Assembly (NCBI RefSeq): GCF_947623445.1
Contig: NC_135246.1
Coordinates: 4,323,856 to 4,387,855 of the forward strand
Reading direction: 5' to 3'
Source: Clavelina lepadiformis
Taxonomy: Eukaryota; Chordata; Ascidiacea; Aplousobranchia; Clavelinidae
Length of the DNA stretch: 64,000 bases
Both the position numbers and the translations under genes were made by a program. This document shows, one piece after another, positions 44,900 through 57,329 of the stretch (position 1 is its first letter; each line of letters starts with the position of its first letter). The notes beneath the pieces are model-generated. The model had not been told where the DNA came from, did no database searches, and saw nothing but the letters and a program-made list of their open reading frames with translations.

Positions 44900-47800
44900 C
44901 TCCTACACAACCATCTGAAAAACATAAACTGCATTTTTGTACTAAGTGTGCTCTAACCTTTTTCTAGTATTTCTGAAATGTTTAGTATATTCAATATGTT
45001 GTATATTTTACAGTATATCAACTTAACAAGGAAACACTGATGCAGTACTGCTTGAGAATAATACCGCAAACACTGGATATTTTTGAAGTGAAATACTGAG
45101 CAAAGTTAACGCAACTGAAGTTAATATTTATTTACACAAAACACAACGAGCTTAGTCTATGCTGGTTTTCAATGCAACATAAAAAAACTGTAACTGAACT
45201 ACGTCGAAATGTGTAATATACTGAAGTGTTTGAACGTAAGTGGTTAGAAATTGCTTAAAATGTCCAAGATATATTGTAAATAGCTTGTTAAATAACAGCA
45301 CGTTAATTGACTAGCATCTACGTTCAGTGTTTAGGATGATCAATTTTAACTTATAAAACTAAATAGTTGCAAGTAATATTAAAAAGTTACAACTCGGAAT
45401 TTGCGTCAAAGGAACGGAAAGCAACCAGCCGACGTCATTTCTAAATATAGCCCGCTTTTTCAATAATTTCCGGGATAATCGGAAACTTCATAATTGAATG
45501 TCTCCGTTACGATCATCAGTTATTTGTATACCTCCGTCACACTAACTTGTTTTCTGAAAATGCTGAAAATTTTTTGCCGAAAGCGCTAGACTGAGCAAAC
45601 TAGATAACTCGTAATAACAGCTTGCGCGAACTTTAACGACGGGTTTGATCGGGATGACGCATAAAATTTGATTGACTTTTTCCAAGATCATTTCTTCCTT
45701 TAATTATACATAACTACGAGCGAAATTGCCGTGCACTTAGATCGCATTATTAACGTAAAATAGAAACCAAGATGTTCTCCCGCAACATTTTCGGGTTCCA
45801 GAGTATCAAAAGGAGACTTTTTCGAACGTACTGAAAACGAATTTTACGTAACCGAAAAAGTACCGTACTCGTTCTCCCCAGATTACAACCCGTTTTACGA
45901 TTCACGAAAATGTGATAGATGGTGTTAAACTGGCTAGGTGTGCGAGGATTAGAATTCTTGTTTTCAGTAGAAAAAACGATTTCAAATCAAACAATTGATA
46001 TTTTTCGCGGCATTTACGCTTTCGTGCTTTATCTGAGGTAACTATGCGTAGTATAACGTTACAACCATTATCATAAATCATGGTGGGTACAACTTTACTG
46101 TGAGGTAGTTCAAATAAAAGTGTAATGTGTTTATTAGCTATCAAAGAGCATTATTAATTAATTAAATAAATAGGGCAAAGAGTTTGAAAAACTGATATTT
46201 TGGTAATTTATCCTAAAAATATTTGGCATTAATAGTGATGCGTTTGACAGCAAGTGTGTCGTAATAATAGAAAATCGTATTGCGCAACGACGTTTGCTTC
46301 AAGCTGAAAATTATTATCGTTAAGCGAATGGACTCAGTTTGCCTGTTTTATGATACTTACGCATACTGCTTGCCTTTGATAAAATAATGCTTATGAAATG
46401 AGAAAATAGAACAGTAAAAAATAAATTGCGCATTTTCAACGAAAAATTATTCATACCCGGGAAAATAAACAAGGACGGAACACCGTAATAGGCTCTCAAC
46501 CCGGAAGTATGTTCGGCTTTTGTATAGCAGACTTTTCATCATGAGAAGAATTGCAAAGCAAAAACTTGGTTAAGTGAATTGAATACCACTGGCCGGTAAC
46601 AAGGCACGCCTCCACACAAAGTTTTGATGTTTTTGCAATTAAGTCTTGTCGTTCAATTGTTAGGGCTGGGAGACATGTGCGTGAATGTCAAAATTTCAAC
46701 CGTCCCCTGTTTGCCTAAAGGCAGAAACCATTTTGACTGTTCAGTCTACACAATACACATGACTGCAGAAACACCACCGTCCATATGCTTATTACAACGA
46801 GAACGTACGACGCTAAATCGCTTAACAGCGACTGTTTTCAGTTACAGCAAAAGCTTGAAACAGAAAAGTATTCATTTGAAATTTGTCACCTTGCATAAAA
46901 GCTAGTAACTTATACTGAGCTCGGCACAACTCTGGTCAGATTTATTTCCTTCCGTTGTTCGACGTTTGTAGCATGCTAAGACAAGAATAAAACACTCGCT
47001 AACAATCAATGAGCGGTAAAAACGCGGTAAAGCCCTAAGGCTGCACGATGACTACAGAGGTTTTACAGCTATTGGAGGCGACCAAATCCAGAAAACGTGT
47101 AGTTTAAGACAAAAGAACAATTTATTAAAGCTGTGACTGGAAGATTGTAAAGGAGGTGGATCGAGTTCCTTCCTTTCAAATAAGATCGCGTCCCATAATC
47201 TGATTGGAATTGACCGTTTTACGTAGTGGTAGGAAGCGGTTGAAGTGTAGGTACTGGAGATGAATTGTATCCCCATACCGAATTGAAGATAACATCGAAA
47301 ATATAGGTGCAGGTTAGGATAACGTAACTGTGTTATAACTTTCCTGTAAGTGTAAGCTAACAAACAACTGGGGAAACAGCTTTAAACATGCAAGGTTTTT
47401 TTTAATATATTATTGACAGGCTTTTTCATTAAAGAATTTTTTATGACTTGGTTGTGAATGATTGGCACAAAGAGTGAGTTTTTCGGTCGATGCTAAAGAA
47501 GGCAAAACAAAGCACAGAACCTGTCTATAGCCACTCAAAAAGGTGCCCGAAGTGCCATATTCGCAATCCGACCCGCAACTAGATGGCAAATTATGACTAA
47601 GCTGTTAAAAAATCAGTTTTCAGCTGTCGTACAAAGTCCACGCGCTAACAGCATATAGTGTAGTTATACGTCGAAAGCCTTGAGTGAAGATGGGATACTA
47701 TCGTCGCGTACTGAATGTGCCACAGTAAGTAGGATGTTTGAATGGTTATATGTGTTGGCATAACATTACTGACGACTAGTTTGGTACGTCGGTTATGACT

Positions 47801-47900
47801 ACGTAACGAATAATTATTAATTGTAGTGGTAGGCAATATTTAGGTTGTTTTAAAGAATTGGTGCTGGTTTTGCCTGTTTGTACGGTCAAGTAATTACATC
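44900..47900. other. Gene-poor 3 kb upstream of the ACSL cluster
   Basis: No supportable gene. A 92-codon ATG frame at 46627-46905 starts with a hydrophobic run (FLQLSLVVQLLGLG) that could mimic a signal peptide, but it has no family resemblance and no splice support. The 3' end may hold the promoter of the anchored ACSL transcript. Confidence 0.35.
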
Positions 47901-47908
47901 TTGGAAAT

Positions 47909-48250
47909 ATGAGTAGCTTAACCGCGTATGTTTCTACTTACTCACAATATCTGCAGCAGGTAATGTTTCTTTTCTGAGTTTTACAGTGAAATATTTTAAT
48001 TTAAGATAGATTTAAGCGTCATCACCCATTTAAAATATGTGGCAATCAGTAAACATTGTACGTGAATTTTGATCTGTGATATCGAAATATTCCTTGTTTT
48101 CACTTTTAACAGCTGACTACTTCGTCGTGGGCCGGCATCGGAGCGATTGCTGTGGCTGCTTTGATCTGGTTAACGAAAAATAAAAACGAAAAGTCTAAAC
48201 AGGATCACCCAATAGATTTAGAAAACCAAAGTGTTAAAATCACCTATGAG
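47909..48250 (+). CDS. Alternative 5' coding exons of ACSL copy 1: membrane anchor
   Basis: Exon 47909-47959 starts at an ATG and encodes 17 residues (MSSLTAYVSTYSQYLQQ) before GTAATG. Exon 48113-48250 follows TTTTAACAG and encodes 46 residues containing AGIGAIAVAALIWL and ending SVKITYE before GTTTGT. Both are phase 0. The hydrophobic run followed by lysines matches the N-terminal anchor of vertebrate ACSL1/5/6. The final residues are analogous to the exon-1 ends of the two other starts (SVTYR and SVTIE). Joined in phase to the exon at 51420, these exons give a 696-aa protein, near the usual 697-699 aa. They are best read as an alternative first-exon set of the gene; a leftover of a third gene copy is a less likely explanation. 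Confidence 0.75.
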
Positions 48251-48330
48251 GTTTGTGCTCTTCGCAATTGATTGTGACGACTTTTAAAATCAACTTTTTG
48301 CATATTACCCACTCTCCTAACCTAAACCGT

Positions 48331-48585
48331 GGTCTGCGTGACCTACTTACGGTAAAATAGTCACCACCTTAAAAAGCTTTACAGTATCATTATCTATACA
48401 TGCTTTCCTATTGGCTGCCAATATTTCACCGGAAAAATCTTGGGTTCAAAACTATTTTCACATTTTCTTGTTATACTAACTTAAATGTTATAACATGGTA
48501 AACTAAACTTAACCTAAATCTACCGTCTAATCTAACTTTAACTTTAAGAACAGGCTGCGTGATTTACTTACGGTGAAATAGTCAC
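48331..48585 (+). mobile_element. R1 MITE, copy d, plus a partial end
   Basis: The main copy, 48413-48585, starts GGCTGCCAATATTTCACCGG and ends CTTACGGTGAAATAGTCAC. Inside it has TAACTTAAATGTTATAACAT, the uninterrupted form of the target used by M105 in copy c. Another R1-type end (CTGCGTGACCTACTTACGGT through AGTCAC) occurs at 48331-48364. It lies in the long first intron of ACSL copy 1. Confidence 0.6.
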
Positions 48586-48599
48586 ACTCGTATTGCGTT

Positions 48600-50778
48600 T
48601 ACCCTACGGCCTACTCGATTGTGTTTTACCTATGTTATAATCGAAATGTGTCGAGGTCTATTAGGTTGGATCGGGTATTTGTGTTGCTCAGAAGGGATCA
48701 CGGTACGATAAAGCTTGGAAATCATTGTTCATTGAAAATGAACAACTTAGTTTTGCGCGAAGCTGCATCCAAGTATTATATACAGCGTGACAAAATCGGT
48801 ATGACTTCAACCGTGGAGCATAATTTCCAAGCGTTTTGTAGTGAAAGGGGAATGTCTGTAGTAGATGCACGTGTTTGCATGGGAAGAATCGCCAACTAAC
48901 GTCTCCCTTGCGCGTACTCTTTCTTTTCTTATGTACTCATGTATTAACGTGAAGACATTTTATGACAAGACTTAACACTCCCTTTTGGAATTGGACGATT
49001 TGCTGTTCGAAACATGAGATTTAACTAAAGTCTGAATCGGTTTTAAAGCGCTTCGCTTCACTGGATCCATTCAGGTATCCTCGATCAACCCTGACAGACA
49101 GGTATTGTTGTTGGAATTTAGCAGTGAAATACATTCTATTGAATAGATAGGCGTATACGAACGCTGCAGTCTTGGTGCACAACTGCACAAGCAGTAATAG
49201 TCCGAGCAACAGCTTAACTCTAGGCAAGCGCCGTTAGTTATTGTTAAGTGCAAGTATATGATAGGGCTTGTTGCTGAAAGTATTTTTTTACCCTTGGTTA
49301 AGACGATGCGAAAATTATGTAATAGTTTCTGAGAAACAGCAAAGTGAAACGACTTGGGTCATTACAGAAAGACACACAAATTTCAGAATATTTATATACT
49401 GGGGTTTGTTACGTTGATATTCTCATTCGGTCCTTTGTACGAGCGTGCAGGTATTTTCTTGACCTTGGGATTTATGTCTTATTTTCTGATATTCTTTGAT
49501 GTCATTGTTTTCCGAAGGGTTGTTTACGGTTGGTTGGTTGCTGAATTAAGTAAGCACTTTGTGTGTTGTCAAAATTTAGTTAGTTGTGTTAAATTTTGAC
49601 TTACTAACTTTACTCCAACTTCCAACTTAGATATGTTAAAGATGATAAATATTCTTTGAATATATTTGTTGTTTACCCACCAATTCAAGTAACAGCCCTG
49701 GTCAAGCTAAATAGCCCACGTATTATTTTTTAAGACTTTTTTCACAGTTTTGCAAGTTTGATGACGCACCCGCTTGTTGAAATCAAAAATAAAAATGATC
49801 AAGACAAGGGAAGCGAATAAAATTGTTTCTGTATTTGGGCGACCCAATGTTAGGCATTCAAAAGAAAGCTTGCAACTGAGTTGAGGTGCATGTTTGTTCT
49901 GAAGTAGGACGCGGTCAGCGTTTCATGTGGAAGTAAATGTTTGGTTATGAACTTGTCTGCCTTAGTTGGTATCGTCGCAAGCGCATGGTATTTGAAATCC
50001 TCCTTAACTCTTTCCAAATTATTGGATGATTCGGTGGGTCAAAAATACCGTTAGTTTAAAAGTTTCTGTGCATATAAAATCGCGGCGTGAGCAACCTCAC
50101 TACAAGAATGCATTTTCCGTTTACAATTCTATGGTCAAACCTAGAGTAATCGCGCAAAGGTAAGTGGTGCACCTTCAGGCGAAACAATTTTCCCTTAAAT
50201 TGGCGTTGCTCTTGTTTATTTTTGTTCGCCGTGTTAACTCTTTGTATTGTCCAGGGCGACACCGCGTTTTGTTTGTCGTGTGAAATACTTGGGAAATCAT
50301 TCTCCATTAGTGGCGCTTTTGTATTTAGGGTAACGAACTCAGTGTGGTGTATTTCAGTGGATAAACGTTCGCGAAGTTCCACACAACAAACTATGGTCCG
50401 GTTTTGTCAGTTCAACGGTGTCACAGACAACAGGCCAGCTAGCGTTGTCCGCAAGTAATTGCTGCTCAGTCATATGCCGACTTATTATGAAGCTTAACAA
50501 CAGATTCGGATTACGTCATTGCACGTTTAGGCTTGAGTAACACGCGTGACCCATCACAAAATTACGCGGAATGTTTCACTACAGATGAAAAATCATGATT
50601 TCCGCGTGGTCACGTGCTATTTCGTCTGTGGTAAGTACGTCGGTGGAGACAGCAGGATTTAAAGATATGTCATCAAACTGCATTTGGCTTCTGTCACGAC
50701 ACTTCCAGTTTTATAAGGGCAGTGTTACGTTGCAGTACAAGATATGTATGTAGTTTGACATTCAAGTGTTTTCTGCAG
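48600..50778 (+). other. Long 5' intron of ACSL copy 1, no other gene seen
   Basis: Intron or intergenic DNA between the anchor exons and the soluble start exon. Frames such as 50382-50056 (minus) and 49354-49599 have no family resemblance. A good acceptor, TTTTCTGCAG, ends at 50778, showing that the soluble start exon is itself joined to something upstream or receives a spliced leader. Confidence 0.4.
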
Positions 50779-50814
50779 GCATATAGCTTAATTTTGATAG
50801 ACATTGTTATAAAC

Positions 50815-53800
50815 ATGACTGATCAAGTGGTCATTGAAGTCTCAGATCAAATGAAGGGCGAAGAAACATCGAGTGAGATAGCGCCGGAACAAAATGGCTT
50901 AGAATTAGATCATCCCTCCCAAGGTCTAAAGAGCGAAAAAAATCTCGACAATGAACCAGTCAATACTGTGGAGTCACAACAGTACAAACCTATGTTAATT
51001 GCGGATATTGTAAATCGCCAGTCAGTGACTTACCGTGTAAGTGCTCGCTTGACCGTATTCCGTTACTTAAACTCCACTATTTGTGTATAAAGCTCATGAT
51101 ATTTGTACATGGTACAGTTTTCTAGTACAGCAATTGTTCATAACAGATGGTGACTGGTAATCAAACCGATTGACAGCGAATAATAAATCACGTATTGTTC
51201 ATCACCATACCATAAAAAAGCGTGATGTTAACTCAATAGTTAACTTAATTGGGTATCTTTTGTGCGAAACAGCACAAAAGTTAAGTTAGGTACGAGAAAA
51301 ATAGGTTTTTCCAATAACTGCAGCGAAAGATTTTTGTAACGTTTATCAAATTATCAGCATAACCCACGCTGAATGCATCACCATATGCACACTGTTGTAG
51401 CTCTTCTATTCTCGTACAGGGAGACGACAATGTGCGCGCTTCGCCACTCATGCTTGATGAGCCGGTAAAATACTTGGAAGCGGACACTCGAACTATGCAC
51501 GATATATTCCTGCGTGGTCTGAGGGAATCAAGTAAGCAAGCTTCGTTGAGTAAATTTTGTGACGCTATCGAGACCAAACACAGCCGCAGGCGTTAACGAC
51601 TGGCTGCACGCTGTACTGATTACTTTTGTAAGAATGCCTGCATCGCGTACAGTCCGTACACTTTTATCTTGATCTTTTTGCGTTACAGACAATGGCAACT
51701 GTCTGGGATGGCGTCCTGGACCTGGTCAGCCATTCAAGTGGCTCAGCTATCAACAGGTTGGTGTGTTGGCTTTGCTTATAAACAATTGATATCGTATATT
51801 CTGGATGTATAACTTGCCAGTGCCTAGCTTAGTTGATTATGACAGTACTGGTTCTTTTGCGTGGTTAATTACATGACATTTTGGCCCAGGTATTGGACAG
51901 AGCACAAAATTTTGGCTCGGGGTTGATTGCGGAAGGCGCAGAAACGAAGCCGACTCAACTTATCGGCATCTTCTCTCAAAACTGCATTGACTGGAAGATT
52001 GCCGAGCAAGCCTGTAATTCCTATTCAATGGTGGTGGTGCCACTCTATGATACTCTTGGACCTCAGAGTATTCAGCATGTGATTAACCAATGTAAGTATG
52101 CTGCTATTTATGCTTAAGTGCTAGTTACTCACATATTTACCTTGTGTTTCTGTTTTCCAGGCGATTTGAAGTTTTTAGTCGTCGACACCAACACAAAGGC
52201 GAACGTTCTTCTAAACGGCGTGAAGGATAATAAGTATAAGTTCGACGTTCTCATTATTATGGAAACTCCTAACGATCAAGTTGCGTCTTTGAGCAAGGAA
52301 GTTTCTGTGAAAGTGATTACTTTTGATAGATTGGAAGAAATCGGAAAAACAGAAAAACAAGATTTTGTTGTGAGTAACCGGTGATGTTCTATGCATAAAT
52401 CAATCCTTTAATTAGTAATGTTCATACAAAGAAATTTTTAGGCTTTAAAATTTCTTCTAAAATTGTTAATACACCTGCTTAATAGCCACCAACGGCGGAC
52501 GATTTGCACACAATATGTTACACCAGCGGCACAACAGGCTTGCCTAAAGGAGTTATGCTAACGCACGAGAACGTAGTTGCTACACTTGCTGGGGTCTTCT
52601 GCATAGGAAAAGATGTAAGTTTCCGCTCTCGTCATTGGCAGTGCATTGCGTTTTTAACGAGCCTGTGTGCTGAATATTTTGTTCTTATATCAATTTTCAG
52701 TCGTTTCTTAACGTATCCGCTACCGACGTTCACATATCATATCTACCTCTTGCCCACATGTTTGAACGCATTGTACAAGCTCAGGTCTTGTTCGCTGGTG
52801 CAAGGTATGAAATCGTTAATGCGTTATTGAAAGACCACTATATATGCACAGATTAACATAAATTTGAACCGTATTATTCAGTACTGTATGTAAATTGTGT
52901 ATACTGATTATTTTGCTTACCACTATGTTATTAGTATTACTGAATAGGCTACTCATAAAATTACGAAAGTAACACCTGTATGTCATTTAGCGTTGGATTC
53001 TTTCAAGGCGACATAAAGCTGTTACTTGATGACGTCAAAACCTTACGGCCAACCATATTTCCAATGGTGCCGAGGTTGATCAATCGGGTGTACGACAAGG
53101 TATGCTTGATTTGCATCAAGTTCATGCTAACCACGCCATTAATCATTCACTTAAAATTGATAAGATGGTGATAATGAAAACACACATCTTGCTAGATTTG
53201 GGCGGGCGCTTCACAGTCCACGATTAAGAAATTCTTGTTAACTCAAGCTGTCAAAGCCAAGGTTTCAAAACTTCAACAAGGCATCGTAACTAAAGACACG
53301 ATATGGGACAAACTTGTGTTCAGGTAAGTGTCTTGAATCCCCTGATAAAAAAAAAGACCCATGTATGTTGCAAATTTTTTGTCACGATTTCGCTGCTTGG
53401 TCATGTGGATTGTGACCGCTAGTAACACTGTCATGCGGAACAGCATTCAAAGGTTATTATTGGTCATTCATTGTCTGAGCTATGCGAATTTTTTTTGCCA
53501 TGTTTTTACTTGCTACCTATCTTGCAGTTGCTGAATCTCAGGTTGTTTTTGTAAGGCTGGTACGAGTGAAGAAAAAATGTGAATATATTTATGTTTTTTG
53601 CTGTTTCCATGCTGTTGGACAATGAAGTACATTTACAGGAAAATTCAAGATATGCTCGGAGGAAGACTTCGAATTTGCATCACCGGAGCGGCTCCCGTAT
53701 CCCTAGAAGTCATCAGCTTTATGCGTGCAGCATTGGGTGTTCCTTTTATGGAAGGTTAGTGCAACCTGTTCAAAGCAGTGTCTACACTTTAACCAGCGCA

Positions 53801-55196
53801 GTGGTTGTATAACGTGCAGATGCATCTTTGTGCACTTGATAAAATATCAGCCATTTGCTGCGAAACAGCAACGGAAAACAGTTTTGTATACCCTGGCTAC
53901 CATCATTGCAGGCTACGGACAGACAGAGACCACAGCGCCCATCAGTATCACCGTACCCGGGGACTATATGTCTGGCAGTGTTGGAACGGTCGTCGCTTGC
54001 AACATTGTTAAGTTGGTCGATGTACCTGAAAAAAATTACTTTGCCAAAGACGGCAAAGGCGAAGTGTGTGCAAAAGGAACCAACGTATTCAAAGGTTATT
54101 ATAAAGATGAGGTCAAAACCAAAGAAGCTGTTGACGAAGATGGATGGCTTCATACTGGAGATGTTGGAATGTGGTTACCGGTAATCATTTCAGTTTTGTG
54201 TGTTTTTCGCAATACTGGCAAACGTATGTTACGCAATCCTAGAGCGTTAAGCTATTGTGAAACCTTAACCACTGTTTTACATAACTCCCGCTTGTTGTAA
54301 TCGTTTTTGTTGGTTTCGACTTAAGCAAATACTTTTATACTCAGAATGGAGCTTTGAAAATTATCGACCGCAAAAAGCACATATTCAAGTTAGCCCAAGG
54401 AGAATATATCGCCCCTGAGAAAGTGGAAGGTATCCTTGTCCAAAGTCCTTCCGTTGCTCAGGTTAAAAATGCTTGTTTATGTAAATTACTTCAACAGGAA
54501 CTTCGGAATCTGTTTTGTAAAATGTGTGGGAAGTGGTAATTTTTCTTTGTGCAGAACAGACTCGTTGTAGTGAAACGTGTGGTAATTAATAGGTTTTTCT
54601 TCACGGTGAAAGTTTGAAGGCTTCGCTTGTTGCGATCGTGATACCTGATCCCGAAATGTTGGTGATGTGGTGCTCCGGAAAAGGCGTTAAAGGATCATAC
54701 GAAGAACTCTGTACTAAGGAAAAAGTGAAAAAATTGATCTTGGACGACTTGTGTGCCGTTGGCAAGAAACGTGGTCTTCATTCTTTTGAGCTTGTTAGTA
54801 TGGCTAGATACAGTTTATAACAATGTGGATACGTCTTAGAGCCTCTGTCTTTTTCACAGTGAAAACTAGCTTGTGATTGGCGAAATACTTCTGCTTTATT
54901 GACGCGCAAGATCATGTAATGGCGAATGTTTTAAAACGAACAAACTGTTAAATTTCTGATAAACATTGGTTACTCGTTACTAGTGTACGCGGCACGAAAA
55001 TACCTTAATTTAACACAGCTTTATGCGTTTATGTAACACGTTAGTGGTTTATTTTTAGCCGAAGAAAATCCACCTTTCGACCGAAATGTTCACCGTGGAG
55101 AACGATTTACTGACACCTACATTTAAGTCAAGACGACCTCAGCTTTACAAGAGATACGAAGAGGAGATAGTCCAAATGTATGAGGGCCTGGACTGA
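50815..55196 (+). CDS. ACSL: Long-chain acyl-CoA synthetase, ACSL1/5/6 type, copy 1
   Basis: Fourteen coding exons: 50815-51036, 51420-51531, 51689-51756, 51890-52091, 52161-52369, 52486-52614, 52701-52804, 52991-53099, 53196-53323, 53639-53754, 53912-54180, 54345-54461, 54593-54793 and 55059-55196. The predicted protein has 707 aa with this start. It activates long-chain fatty acids to acyl-CoA with ATP, on ER or mitochondrial outer membranes. Motifs: AMP-binding [12 protein letters not shown] at about 283, [35 protein letters not shown] at about 468, DGWLHTGD at about 543 and [19 protein letters not shown] at about 564. All catalytic signatures are intact. With the 50815 start the N-terminus is acidic and lacks an anchor; the exons at 47909-48250 offer an anchored alternative. 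Its tandem paralogue lies 3 kb downstream. Confidence 0.95.
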
Positions 55197-55489
55197 AATT
55201 AATGTTACCTTGGTGACATATGTCCGAATATGACCGATGGCCCAATTTTTGCGTTGATTATTATTATACGAACCATGGGTTTGAATTATTTACACTTGCT
55301 AATCTTACTTTATCTATTGCCGACATCTTTATCTTTGTTACCACGACATGTACAGTGTAAAGCTCTCTGCGTAAATCTTAATAGTTTGCAATTGCTCGCC
55401 GTTGAAATTGATTTGCCGGTTGTACTTTTTCGATGTTTTGTGGATTTTGCGTAAGTTTGACCGATTTACTTAGTAGCGAAATTAATAGT

Positions 55490-55495
55490 AATAAA
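55490..55495 (+). terminator. Likely poly(A) signal of ACSL copy 1
   Basis: AATAAA about 290 bp after the stop codon. Confidence 0.45.
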
Positions 55496-55499
55496 TTAA

Positions 55500-56139
55500 A
55501 CTTCTAAAACAATTGAGTGTTGCTGTTTATTAGTTAATAGTAAGCTTATTGGTCACCATGATTGCTGGTCATACGCAATAAATCGGAAATATCATGACAT
55601 CATGACTGTAGACATTAAATAATAAGGTACATCGTTATTACGCGCCTGTGACATCAGACTCAACATCCTGTGCGTAGATCTCATTTACGCATATGCTATG
55701 ACGCTTTATTTTTGCTAACATTACGACGTAGTAGAGTAAGTAGACTTTTGCGTCATGTAGTAGCATGCATGTATGTCGTGGCGGATTTTTATATGTGGCT
55801 TACGTATAGTAGAGGAAACGGTGAAACAACTACGTTTCTGTTTTTGGTAGCATAATTACTTCACCTGGCACTACATTAAAGTATGTTGAAATGTGCTATA
55901 CGCAAATTCTTCACATGTAAGTGTATGCAAGTTGTGTCAGACTGCATTCTGGGAAACGCCAAACCAAAGATATTTGACCAAGGAGGCATGGATTAACTTA
56001 ACTAATGTCTACTACATACCAGAGGTGCAGTGCCATTTTTATAGGCGCTGTGGCTGTGTAGGGCCCGACAAAAGGCAGTCATTTCTTACACTGCTGTTTC
56101 AATGTACAATATTTGGTGTTTGCATTAGTATAGTTTATT
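55500..56139. other. Intergenic, no feature recognised
   Basis: No supportable gene. A 110-codon frame at 55893-56225 overlaps the dispersed repeat and shows no recognised family. Confidence 0.3.
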
Positions 56140-56290
56140 TTTTGCCATTAACTGTGCGGAGCGAAAGTTATGATGCTAACCGTTGTAGTTATAGCAGAAT
56201 AAAACACATGCTCACGAACAATTAACGAACAGGAAAAAGTGGCCCAAAGACTTAAAACATACAAGATAGCTAGCTATAATACAATTGTGC
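56140..56290 (+). repeat. Dispersed repeat shared with 29,085-29,240
   Basis: Diverged copy carrying TGTGCGGAGCGAAAGTTATG and ATGCTAACCGTTGTAG, in the same orientation as the copy near 29,100. Confidence 0.4.
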
Positions 56291-56739
56291 CATAAGATAG
56301 TAGGTTCGCATGGTCACCAAACCCACAAAATTATTCCTAAGTTTAACAAACTTAAAGCCAAAATAACAGAAACAACTACACTGTTGGAAGATGAAGGGGA
56401 TATGTTCTCTAACATCAAAACACGGATATTAGCAGCCGAAATAATACTAAATTTATCATCATAAAACAAATGTGTGCGCTTATGTAACAAGTTCCAAGCA
56501 AAGAAAGGAAAAACAATTCATGCATTTGACCAATTTAAGTTTAAATTAAAACTAATTTGTGCTTAGCAAATATCAGAGGCGGAAATTTGTGTAAATTATT
56601 GGAGAGGACAGACACGAAAGTGCAAAAATGAAAATGTGATGAAATAAACAACTTTGCTGTATTATAAACGGTTGGGTTCTGTAAAAGGAAATCAATCATG
56701 TAAAACTTCCAAGACGGATATTTCTGCAAATCTTGGCTG

Positions 56740-56984
56740 AAGAACTTGGGATGCTCTCTATAAAACGTTCCTCAATGCCTCACTCTACAGAAGAAGCAGC
56801 TGCTAGTGGAGATCAACAACCACCAACACGAAACTGCCAAGTCAGAGACCAAAAAGGCGAAAAGAACCGCTCTGTTGGCAGATGCCACAAATGCGAAAAC
56901 TCCCTATGTGGAAAATGCACTGCCAGTAATACAGCGTCTGTGCAAAGTCTGCAAATGAAGTATACTCATGTGTGGTTATGTTAA
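56740..56984 (+). pseudogene. Possible piggyBac-like transposase C-terminal fragment
   Basis: The frame ends with a cysteine cluster, RCHKCENSLCGKC, preceded by PPTRNCQVRDQKGEKNRS. This spacing resembles the zinc-binding C-terminus of piggyBac-type transposases, after which the frame soon stops. About 80 codons survive, and no catalytic domain was found upstream. The assignment rests on the cysteine pattern only. Confidence 0.35.
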
Positions 56985-57257
56985 ATAAAAACGTAAACAA
57001 AACAGACTGTTGGACTCTAATGTCAAAATGACACCCTCCGTCGTTATAGGTAAATCAAAATTTGAGTCTTTCTAGTGTTAACTAAGGACGCTCATTTGAT
57101 CCGAAGACTGAAATAGTTCAAATTCTCGTGATAAGAATTGTAAAAATTTGTTTAAGTTTGTTGCCCAGACTATCAAAGCATAATTTTTCGCGCTGCATCT
57201 CTAGTTTGTCAACTTTGGAAATGGGAACCCACTGAAAGTTTTTCTTCAGACGAGGTT

Positions 57258-57321
57258 GTGCTAATGTGCTAATGTGCTAATGTGCTAATGTGCTAATGTG
57301 CTAATGTGCTAATGTGCTAAT
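57258..57321 (+). repeat. Short tandem repeat, (GTGCTAAT)8
   Basis: Eight perfect head-to-tail copies of the 8-mer GTGCTAAT followed by a degenerate ninth (GTGCTATT). The perfection suggests recent expansion and probable length variation between individuals. Confidence 0.95.
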
Positions 57322-57329
57322 GTGCTATT

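Noticed and set aside
46627-46905. 92-aa frame with signal-peptide-like start
   Set aside because: Hydrophobic start only; low-complexity continuation, no homology and no splice signals that extend it.
47909-48250. Anchor exons as a relic of a third ACSL gene
   Set aside because: Possible, but phase, position and resulting protein length fit alternative first exons of the adjacent gene, and no further ACSL exons lie between 48250 and 50779.
50722-50814. ATG at 50722 as the ACSL copy 1 start
   Set aside because: A strong splice acceptor (TTTTCTGCAG) lies between this ATG and 50815, so the upstream part is probably intronic.
53725-54300. 191-aa frame as a separate gene
   Set aside because: It is read-through of ACSL copy 1 exon 11 with intron sequence at both ends.
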